A DNA stretch of 64,000 nt. Origin: Pristionchus mayeri (lineage: Eukaryota; Nematoda; Chromadorea; Rhabditida; Neodiplogasteridae). The notes under the pieces were generated by a model. It had not been told where the DNA came from. It saw nothing but the letters and a program-made list of their open reading frames with translations, and ran no database searches. A program made the position numbers and the translations under genes. Location of the stretch: contig BTRK01000006.1 in the NCBI GenBank assembly GCA_036245805.1, positions 43,804,520-43,868,519 of the forward strand. The letters run 5' to 3'. This document shows positions 22,401 through 34,300 of this stretch, in pieces. The first letter of the stretch is position 1. Every line of letters starts with the position of its first letter.

Positions 22401-24123
22401 AGCGGACAGCATTGAGAGGGGACAGCATTCGACATGCGGGAGGGCTGACTCCCGTAATTCGAGCCCCGCTCAACGACGTGTTTCTCTATTAGTCAGTTTT
22501 GATAATAGGGCATGCCCATCTATGGCTTGACCTCGTTGCATTGCATAGCAAATGAATGGCTTATGCGACTCGAATTCGAAGATGTCGCATGCGCTCAATT
22601 ATTCATCGCAGCCATTGCGTGTCACTTCCCCTGCGCACCACTCAACCATATTGCTCGTCGTACCCCAGGGCCGAAATTGCACCCTTCCCTGCCCCGGCTG
22701 ATGTTTCAATATTGTCAATACTCGCTTGTCAGCCTATTTTTAGCCCCTGAAATTGCCCTGGAGGCGGGAAATTCCGTGTTTCACTAGTCTGTGCGATGCG
22801 ATCTGCATAATCTGTGCAACGCCCTCATCATCGATGATGTTTCCTGTTTTTCCGCATTTACTCACTCCATAGCTTACCTCGTATTGCTCGGCGATCGTTC
22901 TGTCGAGGAAGCGCAGAATGCCGAAGACGTCCCAGGCCATGAGGTCCGGATTGTATGTACCCTGCAAGCAACCTCATTTGTCTCTTCCGTCCCCCAGTCT
23001 GAGCAGCCCTCTCCCCTCAATCGCTAAGTAGTTCCTGCTAATTCACTGCGCTGCTCTACGTCGGGGCTGTTTTCGGAAGTGAGCTCGCAGCCTAGAAAAC
23101 AAGGCGCGTTTCCGCCCGATTTGCCACTACTACGCACTCATGGACTATTTACCACTGCTCTAACGATGTAAGACCTCCTGATCTCGTCCGGTCGTAGTAC
23201 ACATTTGATCGCACTTGCTAAGACAACGACAAGGAATCGGATATCTGCGTCCACTCTCTCCCTCTTCCTGCCCTCCTTCCGCAGCCGTCCGAAAAACACT
23301 TTTCCCTCGCTTTCCCTCTCTCTCTCTCTTCCTCGTACTACTAGGCACGTATCAGGTTAACGGGTGAAATCTGAACACGTGTTTTGTTGTCGATCCTAGT
23401 CGCGTCTCAAGTGAGTTATTGGTCGGGAATTGTCCGTCTCCTCTGCACTCTCATAATTCCCCATAGTCATCACTTCACTTTTGAATGAGCATCCGTCCGC
23501 ATTTTATGCGATGTTTTCGATGAGAGGGTCTAGTGCCCGAAAATATGCAGACGTTCTGAAGCCAAGATGCGGAATTTCGATGAGATGCATAAGGAAGAAA
23601 AGTGAGACCAAACAATGGCACATCCTTTTGTTGTTGTCGACAGTTGATTGCGCTTTGGGAACTTTATTTCCGCCTATCTGCTAGAAAACAGCTCTTTCAG
23701 CGCATCTATTGTTCCAAACGACTCCAATTTCTGTGCTGTCACGTCCACTCTACAGTGTATGACCGAAATAATTCTATCATGTGTTTTCAATTATATAATT
23801 TCCTTCGATTAACGTGAATTACCTTTTGCTTGAGTTCCCGTACCAGTTCGTGTTGCGTGAGACGGTGGCACTCCTCAGCGGTGTGGTTAACCTGAGAAGC
23901 TGTTACCATGAACTTTTTTTTGCTCCTTTATCCTAATGTTATGTACACAATATCCCTGTCTACGTGTACTATCACTCGGACTTGAGCTATTCTCGATACG
24001 AGTACCGATCTTTGAATGCTTATGGGGGCGATATCTTTCTCCTTCAACTGAAGTAGCCGCTGTTTGCTCTCTCGCACACTTCCACGCTTCGTACTCTAAC
24101 GAAGAAAGTGCAGAAAGTCAAAG

Positions 24124-24174
<51 letters not shown>

Positions 24175-26772
24175 CTTCGCGATTTTAATTTCCTGCTTGG
24201 TTTCTGCTATCCACACTAATCCATTCATCGCCGCCTTTTCTCATCTCTTCCTAATGCTGGCCGAATTCATTTCACTGTCGCCTTCCATTTATCATTCGGA
24301 CTTCGACTAGTCAATACGGAACACGAGAACTACACTCTGGCACTAGACCATGACTAGGAAAACACGCCACCCTCTCCCATCATCCTAAAGTCTGCACTAT
24401 TCTATATTTATCCGCATTTACTATTCCGGGAGCTCCCCCTTACCGTAGGATTGAAGGCGACTCGTCTCGGAAGTACTTGCAGTAGGGGATCGTCCATGCG
24501 AGCCGCCGGCGTGGATTCGGACGTCGTTGTCTTCGTCAGGGGCGATGGTGTCGTTTCCATCGCGGCCATAGAGGAGAAGTTTGCGAGCATCGGCGATAAC
24601 GATGGAGAATGTGGCGAGGATACGGAGATTACGACGCCGTGGGCGGGCGAGCGACGAGGCGCCTCCTCGCCGTCTGGAGCCGTCGAAGAGCTCATCGTCG
24701 TTGTCGAAGACGTCGTCGTCGACACATCAGACTCTGCTCCGCCCGAAGTGAGCAACGCCGTGCTGTTGTCACCGCTCTCCTCGATCGCTGCCGTTGAAGC
24801 ATCTGCGAGTGTCGGATCCACGACAGCAGAGGATTCAGACGCCGTCGTCGTCGATGGCTCGGTCGTCGTAAGCGTTGGCGACAACGTCGATGTCAGCAGC
24901 TCATCGCTCTCTCCAGATCCCTCGACGGTAACGTTGTCGAAGGCGAAGTCGTCGAGCGAGTTCAGCAGGGCGATAAGCTTCTCGTCTATCCGTGGCTCCT
25001 TGACCTCTGGCTCGTTAGGAGTCATGACCTCGTCGTCGATGGAGTTCTCATTCTCCTTGGCGCTTAGCTCTTGAATTCTCTCTTGGACGTAGGCAGAATC
25101 TCTGTTCGGCAGTGATGCGCTGAGGGGCGAGAGCAGCGTCCGCTTCAGTCGCAGTTTCGACCCCTCTGGCTGCGTGGACTCAACCTGAAAAAATGGACCT
25201 CTTAGTTTCGAAATTCTCTACATTTTACTATCCAGACTGGTTAAGGCACGATATCAGAAACCGTGGAATCGTTTGTCGAACGCTACAGCCCTCCCTCTCG
25301 ATCTCATTCGTGTTCTATGGTCGAGAAAATCGTGCATGAATGATTCAGCGACGGTCTTCGGCTAGAAAACGAGAGAAGGGGATTGAGAGAGTAGTAGGAA
25401 AGCGTTCGAGAATGGCCTCCACCATTCCTTCATTCCATATACATTGTATAGGGAGTGTGTTAAACAAAGATACGATCATCAGAAGTTCGTGCTCTAGGCA
25501 ACAGACCTTCTGGGCGACTCGCACGAGTTCCTCCGATAGATGCCGTCGGTACTCCTCCAATTCGATCGCTGCAATTAGATCAACCTTCATTGATCTCGAT
25601 TTCACTTTTTCTACTGAGTGTTCAGCAGTTGGCACACTGCCTCCTCCCGGATTCTCACGCATTTGACAAATCGTCGCTTTCTAATTCCACCCAGACACCA
25701 CAGCCATCTGTTCATTCATTCGCCCATTGTGTTTTCGTAATCCTCATTCATTTTCGCACATATCTAAAGCCCTAGGGCGTGCTTTTCCACCACATCCAGA
25801 CGTGCTGTTTTGCCCCGTACTATTGCTGTCTGTCCGCGTATATGTCTTCGAATCGAGTTATGCGATGTATACGCGCGCGCATTCCGAAATTCATACTGCC
25901 CCTTCAATATGTCATCTGTCCGGGCTTGAAAACATCCACGAAAATCCAGTCTGGCAAACATCACAAGTAGTCCTCGCAATTTGTGAATTTGAAAAGCGAG
26001 AGTGAAGTAAAGAGTAACGAAACAAATTGCACGCCTCATCCCATGAGTTCACACCCTCAAGGATGCTCAAGGACGGGAATTCAGGAGACGGTAGTTTTCG
26101 CATTCCGGTATCCGTGCAGGCTGGTTTTGCGTTCGATTTCGTTGAATTTTGATGCAGTATTGTGAAATGGACGAGTGCGGCAGGCAGGGGGGGGATGAGT
26201 TGATAGGGAGGAGGTAGATGAAAGAGCGCCGTGGGGCAAGAAAGAACTTGTTCTCGGCCAGAGAGGAAATTGAGTGATGGAGAGAGATCGCGGAACATTG
26301 TGTGTCCATGAGGGGATGAAATCTCCATCCATCTTTTTATCTCTGCCCCCGACCCTATCCCTCTCTTCTCATCCTCTTCCTCTGTAATATGCGACGGCCT
26401 TGTCCGCAGATAACGAGATTATCGCAATCTCTCCCACTCTCGCCGCCAATGTCAATTTTTCCGCGCGTGAGAAGCGTGAAATGAGATCCGGGAAATATAC
26501 GAATTTACTGATTGAAAGAGTTTGAAAATTGAAAATCTTCCGCAAAGGACAAGCCTAACCGGACAGCGAATAGAAGTGCGAGTGAATAAAAGACTCGGGA
26601 GGAAGGGAAAATGAGTGGCAGAGAAAGCGTATTGCGCATATAGAAAATAGTCCTTGAAGTACTGACCGCTCTTGCTCTCCAAGTCGGCGGCTCGGAATTC
26701 CGCAGCGACAATTAGCATCGGCAGCAGGAGGAAGAGCAGCTTCGGAATGCTGGCCAGTGTCAGCCAGCTCAT
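16484..26772 (-). CDS. Secreted precursor with C-terminal IL-17-like cysteine domain
   Basis: Thirteen exons (5' to 3'): 26667-26772, 25507-25568, 24444-25184, 23823-23891, 22878-22961, 21156-21689, 20887-20971, 18746-18876, 18443-18488, 18271-18341, 16980-17066, 16627-16696, 16484-16512. All phases agree and give 704 aa. Residues 1-25 are a signal peptide (PKLLFLLLPMLIVAA). Next come an acidic Ser/Thr-rich region (about 100-290), a helical coiled-coil region (330-480), a basic RIRRRSKR furin-like site (507-514) and a Thr-rich linker. Residues 561-672 form a Cys-rich domain with LPDSFFPPFINEV, CLYFYDYPHGRC, FVVLRN and YEC. The last motifs resemble the IL-17 order (EA-x-C, C, VLRR, C, CxC). 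The tail after 672 is extra. The natural reading is a convertase-cleaved cytokine or growth factor. IL-17 membership is inference from motif order; another cystine-knot family is possible. Confidence 0.8.
17925..18042 (-). repeat. CGAGGTCCCAAT repeat cluster, right member of an inverted pair
   Basis: Reverse-complement copy of the cluster at 14832-14937, with about five GGGACCTCG units. It lies in intron 10 of the IL-17-like gene, so the pair brackets the last three exons of that gene. Confidence 0.65.
18519..18661. mobile_element. Small MITE in an intron of the IL-17-like gene
   Basis: Inverted ends of about 35 bases: GGGAAATAAGACTACAACTT at 18528 and its complement ending at 18655. The interior of about 70 bases is AT-rich. 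No coding capacity. Confidence 0.65.
19907..19972. repeat. CTCTCTTCATTC hairpin-family copy
   Basis: CTCTTCATTCAATACACTAT pairs with GGTGTAGAATGAAGAGAG across a short loop. It lies in the intron between the Thr-rich exon and the first Cys-rich exon of the IL-17-like gene. Confidence 0.5.
20588..20668. repeat. CTCTCT hairpin-family copy (diverged)
   Basis: A left half with CATACACTCTCTGACTCC and a right half with GAGAGAGCGTGTGG form an imperfect stem, in the same intron as the copy at 19907. Confidence 0.4.
21091..21105. repeat. Poly-G run
   Basis: Fifteen G in a row, inside an intron of the IL-17-like gene and 51 bases from a splice donor. Confidence 0.9.
24128..24172. repeat. (GA)n microsatellite
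   Basis: An uninterrupted GA run of about 45 bases in intron 3 of the IL-17-like gene. Confidence 0.95.
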
Positions 26773-29700
26773 TCTGCCATTTGCGAGTGGTTCAGAGCAT
26801 AGGGGACAAGAAAACTTCATAATTCAGGCCTAGCTTGCGCTATATGAAGAGTCAAATCGTAGTGGAAAACTTTTCACGAAATATTTGAAATGAGAAAGAA
26901 GAGGGTCTAAATTGCAAAGAACTATGCAAGCGCCGAAATGCTCGCTGTACCTGGTGACTAAGTCGCTTCCAGCGTGGACTGCCTGCAGTAGAGATGGCAC
27001 AGAGGGGAAGAAGAGAGAGAGAGAGGCAAAGGGAGAGAGGTAGATATAATGCTGAATGGTCACTCTCACTGAAATCTGTCTGCGTGTCGGCGCTCTCTCC
27101 GAGCTGCGCGCTCCCTCGGCCGCGCCGACTTATTCATCCCCTCAGACCAGTTCGCCAACGAGATTTGACATATAAACATTAGCTGCCGACCTGGCAGGAC
27201 CTTCCGATGACAGGTGCACGTGAGAATAGTTCTGATAGAGGGCCATGCTCACACGTTCTGTCGAACAAGATTCGAGATTCTCGGTGATGTTGCGCAAGCT
27301 TTGCGCTGCGCTGTTCCATATCTTGATTTCGACTTTCGTATGCTCCTCGAATTGAGAAGCATTTACGAGCTGAGGACCCTCCCTGGGAAATACTAAGTGC
27401 CGAGGGAGAGAAAATCGGAGACGAGGCGTGTTTTCCAGTTCGCGCTCTACTAGAACGTTGCCTTGCTGTCTGATCTGTTAACCGTTTTCTTCCTCCTCTC
27501 GAAAATATACCCCAGCCACCGTTGTGCCTAAGCAAATCGCGATAAGATTATTGTTCAGCCAAAATGATATGTATCGAATAAAATTCCCACATTCACGCCT
27601 GATTGCATACACTTTATGTATTTTCTCGGTATATCACGGTAGGGATAATGTTCGGTTGGCAGGTGCTGCTTCTGAGATATCTGGCTACCGTCTCTTGCCT
27701 GGGTATTACTGTACGTCGCCGCGCGCGGGGGGTAGTCTGTAATCATCATTACACCGAAAATACTAATCATCATTGCGACACCTGCAGATTGCGTGTGACG
27801 CATATTTTCCAACGACCGATTTCATGTTCAGCAGCATATTCTCGATCTTTGATGCGGTGCCTGATTTTGTCAGGTGATCGGGTGCCTCTGGACAGAGATT
27901 TATGGAATCACCACGAAAACAAGAGGAGCTGATTTCGACAATCGCCATCCACTCTTTCTCTCAATGCTTTCTCACCGAGGATATTTTGGGAATGCATCAT
28001 GCGAACGCACACAATGCTTGTTATGATACCTTCTTAGTCGTAATCACGCGCGCGGCAGGCTTTTGTGCTGTCGTAGCAAAAACACGATCGTTGTTACCCC
28101 CAACTTCACGTAGAAAGTACCCTACGCTCGAAATCGGATATGGAATGAATGCTCAGTGTATCCGATCCACAATGTCCATGGTCGCTTACTATATTCGATT
28201 CATTCTGACAACATACCCAGCACCCCCCTTTTCCCAGCCACTCGCCTTCCATAATACTGTTGTTGTCAGTCTTCCTTCCTAGGGAATATCCGGAGCGCAG
28301 AGGCGAATATCGTCACGGATACTGGAATCCGTCAGATGAGATCCGTCTTGTATCCACTATGTCTGAGCCTTCCTAGCCAGCGACATGACTAATGCCTCAT
28401 ACTGTCTGCGATTCTCGATCTTATTTCGTAATTACGTTTCCTCTTCTTACGTTTAAAAAAATTTGAATTACATTGACAGTCATAATTCGTGTTGTTTGTA
28501 GACGGAGATTGCATACGTGGTACAACTTCCCAAAATTACATTAAAAGATAAGCAATGCGCCGGTAGTGAAAAGGAGATTACTTTCCCCTGTTTTCGAGCA
28601 CTTATGAGCCCAATTCCCTTCGTCTACGCATATTTCCCCCTTTTCTCCGAAGATCCCCTACTCGCATGGGCTACTTTAACGGTCGAGACAAAACAGAGCT
28701 CAAGATGTAAACATATTTCCGGTATCGCGTTAGAGACGTCCACTGAAAGGGCAATTTCCGATTTTAGAAACGATGCACAAGCAGTTTTCTCTTTGAAATT
28801 AGTTCAATTCTTAAGTTCTAAAAACGGAGATCAGCTGTTTTGATGCCACGCTCGTAAGGGTCCTTCTTGGAAAGGCGCACTATCGGAACGGAACTGTCGC
28901 ACAAATCGGTTTACGCGCAGGGGCGAATTCAATGAATGAGCCGCCTAACCAGATTTGTACTCCTTATTCTACCGATAAATAGAAATGATGCTGCGTCCGA
29001 ACACTTCTAGGCTGTTTTGAAGCCGCCCCCCTTAGTCGGCTTTCTAATATGCTCATCCTAGCTGTTCCCGCTACTACTTACTCGCTCCCCTCGCCCGATG
29101 TGCTGCATATTTATTGTTCTTTTGCCGCCCTTATGCCGTATATCCGGCGCAAATCTTGCGCTTCTGAAGACGCTTGATCGCAAAAAAAGTTAGCGCAGCA
29201 TCGTCAGGTTGTTCTCCAAAGGGTTTATCTTAGGAAAGGAATATTCATAGGACCGTGTCGATATATAAGGGCTCCTAGCCAAAGGATCGTGAAACCAGAT
29301 TAGAGATTAAATTTCAAGAACGAGCATTAATAGATAGTGCGGGCGTTCAATCGGAGAACCGCTTCATCGAGCTCCTGCTGTTGTGTATCGCGCTTGGGGG
29401 AGAATCCAATCATTTGGGCGGGAGGACTCGCTCTCCAAAAGTGGGTTCCTTTCGCGTTGTCAATTTGGTGGAGCGAGGAACTGCGTGAGAGCCGGGAGCA
29501 GAACACGGACGTCGCCCCCTTCCTTGCCCCCTTCTCGTGTTCCTCCATATTCTCACATGCTAATGTCTGGTCGTCTACCGTTAATTTTCCTACAGTAATT
29601 GTGAGAAAATCCGCCAGATTTGATGAATAACTTTACTTAAAAATTAATAACTTCCCATACCGCCTCTCACTTTCCATTCAACTTTCCGGTCAATCATTGC

Positions 29701-31100
29701 TTTTGCATCGGTGCTGCATGCGCTTACTAGATGGAAGATCCGGTTAACATTGACATAGCGTGGCCAGCTCATGAATTAGGTATTTTTGGCTTTAACATGC
29801 CCGATGAGAGGGATTTCCAACGCACTCTACTATCAAAACAGATCAAATCCGGGATAGGAAGTTAAATTTATTACAGCCGTTTTCGAAAAACATATTTTTG
29901 AAATAGCTCAGAGATATTCGGGGATGACGGGATGCCATGATCGTAAGCGTGTCTCGGAATAGTAGAGGAAACCTCACAAATATGTTTTTTCCTAATATAA
30001 CCTGTTTGTTTGTGTTAATTTGGCCATGGTCGCTGTACGAGTTTCCACTCAATCGAGTTCCTCACATTATTACTAATAATAACTCAGAAGGAAATGGCTT
30101 GCTGCACTTACATGCCGACTCTGGCTAATTTCATTTACATTCTGCTTTGTCCCATCGTCGAGGCACGCTCTCACATCCTTCACTTCTGGCCAAGCAGGAA
30201 GTTTCTATTTGCCCCGTTTAGAGGCTGTCAGGTCAGTGCAGACTCTACGGAGGGCTGAAAACAAAGTTGGGGGCCTTCATCCTCCTCCTCCCTATCAACC
30301 AGGCTCATCTATCCAAAGTGCAAGCGCTCCCCCCCCTCATTTTAGTAGTTCAGCTCGCAATTCTTTTTTTCGTCCCTCAATTTCAGCGCGAAAAGAAACA
30401 ACATGGGAAGCATTCGAATTCAATAATGATTTTGGACCTCCGAGACTCTGCAGACGCGCCCCCTTCTCGATATCTTCTTAGTCGGGCAAATTGCGTTACA
30501 AGTCCCAGTCGTTTTCCCGAGAGTGTTGGAACTCGCACTTCCCCGTATAAAACGAGGAAGAATCTTCCCGAATTAGCTGGGAAAATGAGAGGGAACCCCA
30601 TATGCTATCGCGTTTCTCGCATAAACAGACAGTTGCAAGCGAAGCGATTATATGCGAGCGCGAGTATTTGGCTTTAGGCATCTCCTAATTCCCAGATGCA
30701 CCCAAATAGGTAGGGAATAGTCAACTACGTCATCTTATTAACCATAAGGATGACAAAAGCCTTCAAATGCTCGTCGTCGTTCCATAGATCGCCAGCACGC
30801 CATCTTTGTCGTCCACTCATCTCAAGCTTGCTTGGTTTCCTTCCATCTGCTCGCTTTCGAGGGTTCTCGAGCCGTGATTTGCCTCGGCAAGTGTTCACTA
30901 CGACGCCTGATTCAATTTCTTTTCCTACGTTAACTCAAGCATGCTATTCAGAATCTCGAAGCCACGTGGCCGCATTTCATGACAAAATACGCCACTTCTA
31001 CTCACTCTCTCTCCCCGCTCGCTACCCCATTCATAATTGGTCCCATCAGAGCCTTCCGCTCCTCATGTTTCTCTTGTACGGGGCGGCCGGCGCAACCCAA

Positions 31101-31190
31101 CCTCCTCTCTCCCTCTCCTCCTCCTCCTCCTCCTCCTCCTCCTCCTCCTCCTCCTCCTCCTCCTCCTCTTCCTCCCTTCTTCTTCTTCTT
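31101..31190. repeat. (CTC)n/(TTC)n low-complexity tract
   Basis: A long CTCCTC run followed by TTCTTC, about 175 bases before the GPCR start codon. Confidence 0.95.
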
Positions 31191-31356
31191 CTGGCCAGCA
31201 ATGCAATGCGTTTCCTGGTGCTCGCCAGCTCCGCCCCCTTCATATCTGCCGCCCATCCTCCTCCCTCCCCTCTCTACCATCACTAACTTCTACTCCTCAG
31301 ATTTGTCCGCGCCTGTTTTCCCCCTCGTACAGCTTATCCCTACCATATTTGCACTC

Positions 31357-31363
31357 TTCTCAG
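31357..31363 (+). other. Candidate trans-splice acceptor of the GPCR gene
   Basis: CTTCTCAG ends two bases before the ATG at 31366 with no matching upstream donor recognised, the usual picture for spliced-leader addition in nematodes. A cis-spliced 5' UTR exon is the alternative. Confidence 0.5.
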
Positions 31364-31365
31364 GT

Positions 31366-34300
31366 ATGAGCCTGACAAACTCGTCATGCGAGGCGTATCG
31401 AGACGCGTTCACCAAGATCAACCTCTACTTTCGCGATGACGCAGTGCTCAACGGAACGGAGTACTCGAGTAGTGAGGTGAGACTGATTCACTGAAGGCTA
31501 TGGTTGTGAATTTGGGCTGATTTGAATTTCCACTAACAAGAAATACAATCTTTTTCGGAGTAGTGATCACAGAATCTGCGTCTTTTTGTTTTGCTTTTCG
31601 CACAGTCCTTTCATGCTCGCTCTTTACTCGGTCAACGATGCCTTCTTGAAATGCTAAATTGCCCATTTCGCCGAAAGCATCGCTTAGATTGTCAACCTGT
31701 TTGGCCGGTTATCCAATCACTCGCGAGCACTCCAAACAATGAACTCTGCATGTGCTGCAGACACACTATTATCTGATAATATCCCTAGTATTCCCCATTC
31801 TCTTCTTTAGCCTCCGTTCAAAACGAGACTAACGCAGCGGCGAGCGTAATTACACCGCGAGCCGCTGTATGTTGCATTCCGCAAAACCGGCAAATATTTT
31901 GGCTGATGATGGGTTCGTCGAAGGGCAGAATTATAGTGGAAAAGGAGGAGTAGCGGGTAGATGAACCACAAATAGCGGGCGCCGAGATGCATTAGTAATC
32001 GCATTACACAGCGAGACAATTATTTTGTCCATTTCCGGTAGGGACGGGAATTTCTAATGGCCATAATTAAGAGTTCGAGAAATGATACCACTATATGGAG
32101 GCTGCGCATTAAATGAGTAGAAGGTGACCGGAAATTCAATCTATTGCCTATCTTAAGTGGGGCTACGCCATCACGACAGCGTACGTCTTCATCATTCTCT
32201 TCGGCGCCTTTGGCAACGCCATGACCATCACGGTACGTTTAGTTTGTAAGCACAACAAGTATATGCGAGTATATTTAGTACGCACGTAAGCATGGTATAG
32301 ACGAGGTAGTTCACTAAGTTCCAATGAACCCTCTCAGGTCGTCATCCTCAATCCCTCCATGAGGACGACTCGCAACTTCTTCATCCTTAACCTGGCGCTC
32401 TCGGATTTTTTCGTAAGTCGTCACGATTATTATTGCTACTTATCTTCGCATGGTCGCAACAGAATGGCGCAGAAAACAATGGTAGACGAGAAATAACTGC
32501 CTAGGAAAGGGGCGAAAACAGCTCTTCCGCATTGAGCCACTCAGCTTGCGCTGAGGACTTTGGCTCCATTTCATACGCCATCAAATCTTATATTTGTGAA
32601 TATCCTAGAGTTCTAAATTCGAACAATCTCATCTCTATTGCATACACTGTTCGACAAGTAGAGTTATATCAGAATGTATGGAATTAGGAAGTGGTAACGT
32701 TCCTTAAGTCTAAACTATTAGTACTTGCAGGTATGCACTGTAACGGCGCCGATGACGTTGTACACCGTACGGTACATCTTCTGGCCGTTCGGCACGATTC
32801 TCTGCAAGGTTCGCTGGCTATTTCCAGTTAATTGAGTTTACGGGAACGCGTGGGAGTGACTGGGAATGGGAAAGTGACACAGATCACAGACCAAGTTGCA
32901 GGTGGCGGGATCGCTGCAGGCCTTTAACGTCTTCCTCAGCACCTTCAGCATCGCTGCCATAGCGCTGGACAGGTAATAAGCAATAACAAAACATAATAAC
33001 ATAGTATACGTGCTGATTTAGCTGATACTAGCAGTTACTATGCCGATATATTCCTAGATGATTGCCATGTTTTGCCACACTTCCTCATCCACCGTCGTCA
33101 GTAGTTAAACACATGTAAAAACAATGCATAGTGCACTTCCTCATGGTAAAAGTGGTAGGGACTACCACGGCTTCCGGATGAGAAAGTGACTAATAATTGC
33201 TGATTACTCTTGCCGTGTTGGTCGGCAAGCGCGCTCGTTATTGCTTTTGCAAACACGAAATATCTCGTTTTGAGGGTCTCCAATTTCCGCGACTTTACGC
33301 GCCCTTGAGAGAGTTAGTACGATTTTAGGAAAAATTCACATCCATATCCGAGGTTTCCTTTCAACTGGATAACGATTGCTGCCATTGTGTGGTGAAAAGC
33401 GCGTGAATGGGCAGTATCAGGGATGAGTACTCTGATGGAGTTCTGAATGCGACCGAAATGCCATAGAAATATCGTACACACAAGTGGGAGGAAAACAAGC
33501 ATTTTCCTTTGAGCTAGGTGCTGTTGATATCCGAAAATACCTCATCTTGATATCGTACAAATGAGCGGTGATGAGTAGAAAATGAGCTATTTCTTCTGGA
33601 TGTTACTGAAAATATCAGAAAATCAACAATGCGGGAGTTATTTTGGGATAGATATCGCACAAATGGGTAGTGATGAGTAGAATATGTGCAATTTCTTCTG
33701 AATTCGAGTGAAAATATCGGAGAATCAACATATCACGAGTTATTCTGGGTGGAAAATATCTCCTTTTAGATACCTGCTTCTTTCACAAAATATTTTACAA
33801 ACGCGTGCTGATGAGTAGAAAATGTGCATTTCATTCTGAATGATACTGAAAATGCCAGAAAAACAACACACATACACACCCACAAATGCTTCCTTTCAGG
33901 TACGTGCTGGTGATCTTCCCCACTAAACGGGCGGAGCAGCGGACGTTATCTTTGATCTTCTTCGTCGCCATCTGGGTCGTCTCCCTGATCCTCGCGCTGC
34001 CGCTGCTCATAGCCAGCGATCTCAACGTCCTCTTCCACGATCAGGTATCACATTTTCACGAATATTTTTTTAAATTTTTGCAAATTTTCTTTATATTTCA
34101 ATGTATTTTTGCAACTTTTTGAATAAATTTGCATATTTCAGAACTGTGGAATAACGATCGAGATCTGCCAGGAGCAAAACGACATCTGGCAAGGGGTGAG
34201 TGCACATTCCCCATTCAATCTGTATCTCCTCGCCTATCTCTCTCCCACTTCTTGCTCCTCTGGGCTCCTCTACTTTGGTAGTTAGCTCAATCGTCCGCCC

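Larger units (their letters stand above)
26773..31365. other. Long intergenic region between the divergent IL-17-like and GPCR genes
   Basis: No gene was recognised in 4.6 kb. Open frames here are short, unsupported by splice patterns, and match nothing I know. It must contain the promoters of both flanking genes, which point away from each other. A CTC/TTC low-complexity tract lies near the right end. Confidence 0.6.

Noticed and set aside
24451..25074. Plus-strand 207-aa serine- and valine-rich frame
   Set aside because: It is the antisense shadow of the long Ser/Thr-rich exon of the IL-17-like gene, which has matching splice sites on the minus strand.
28517..28843. 108-aa plus-strand frame in the long spacer
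   Set aside because: No recognisable domain, no splice support, and length within the range of chance frames in 4.6 kb.
31101..31190. CRISPR-like or other array
   Set aside because: There are no spacers; it is a simple trinucleotide run in a eukaryotic genome.
30979..31494. Proline- or leucine-rich frames across the CTC tract
   Set aside because: These arise from the simple repeat in several frames on both strands. Only the ATG at 31366, after a good acceptor, leads into GPCR sequence.
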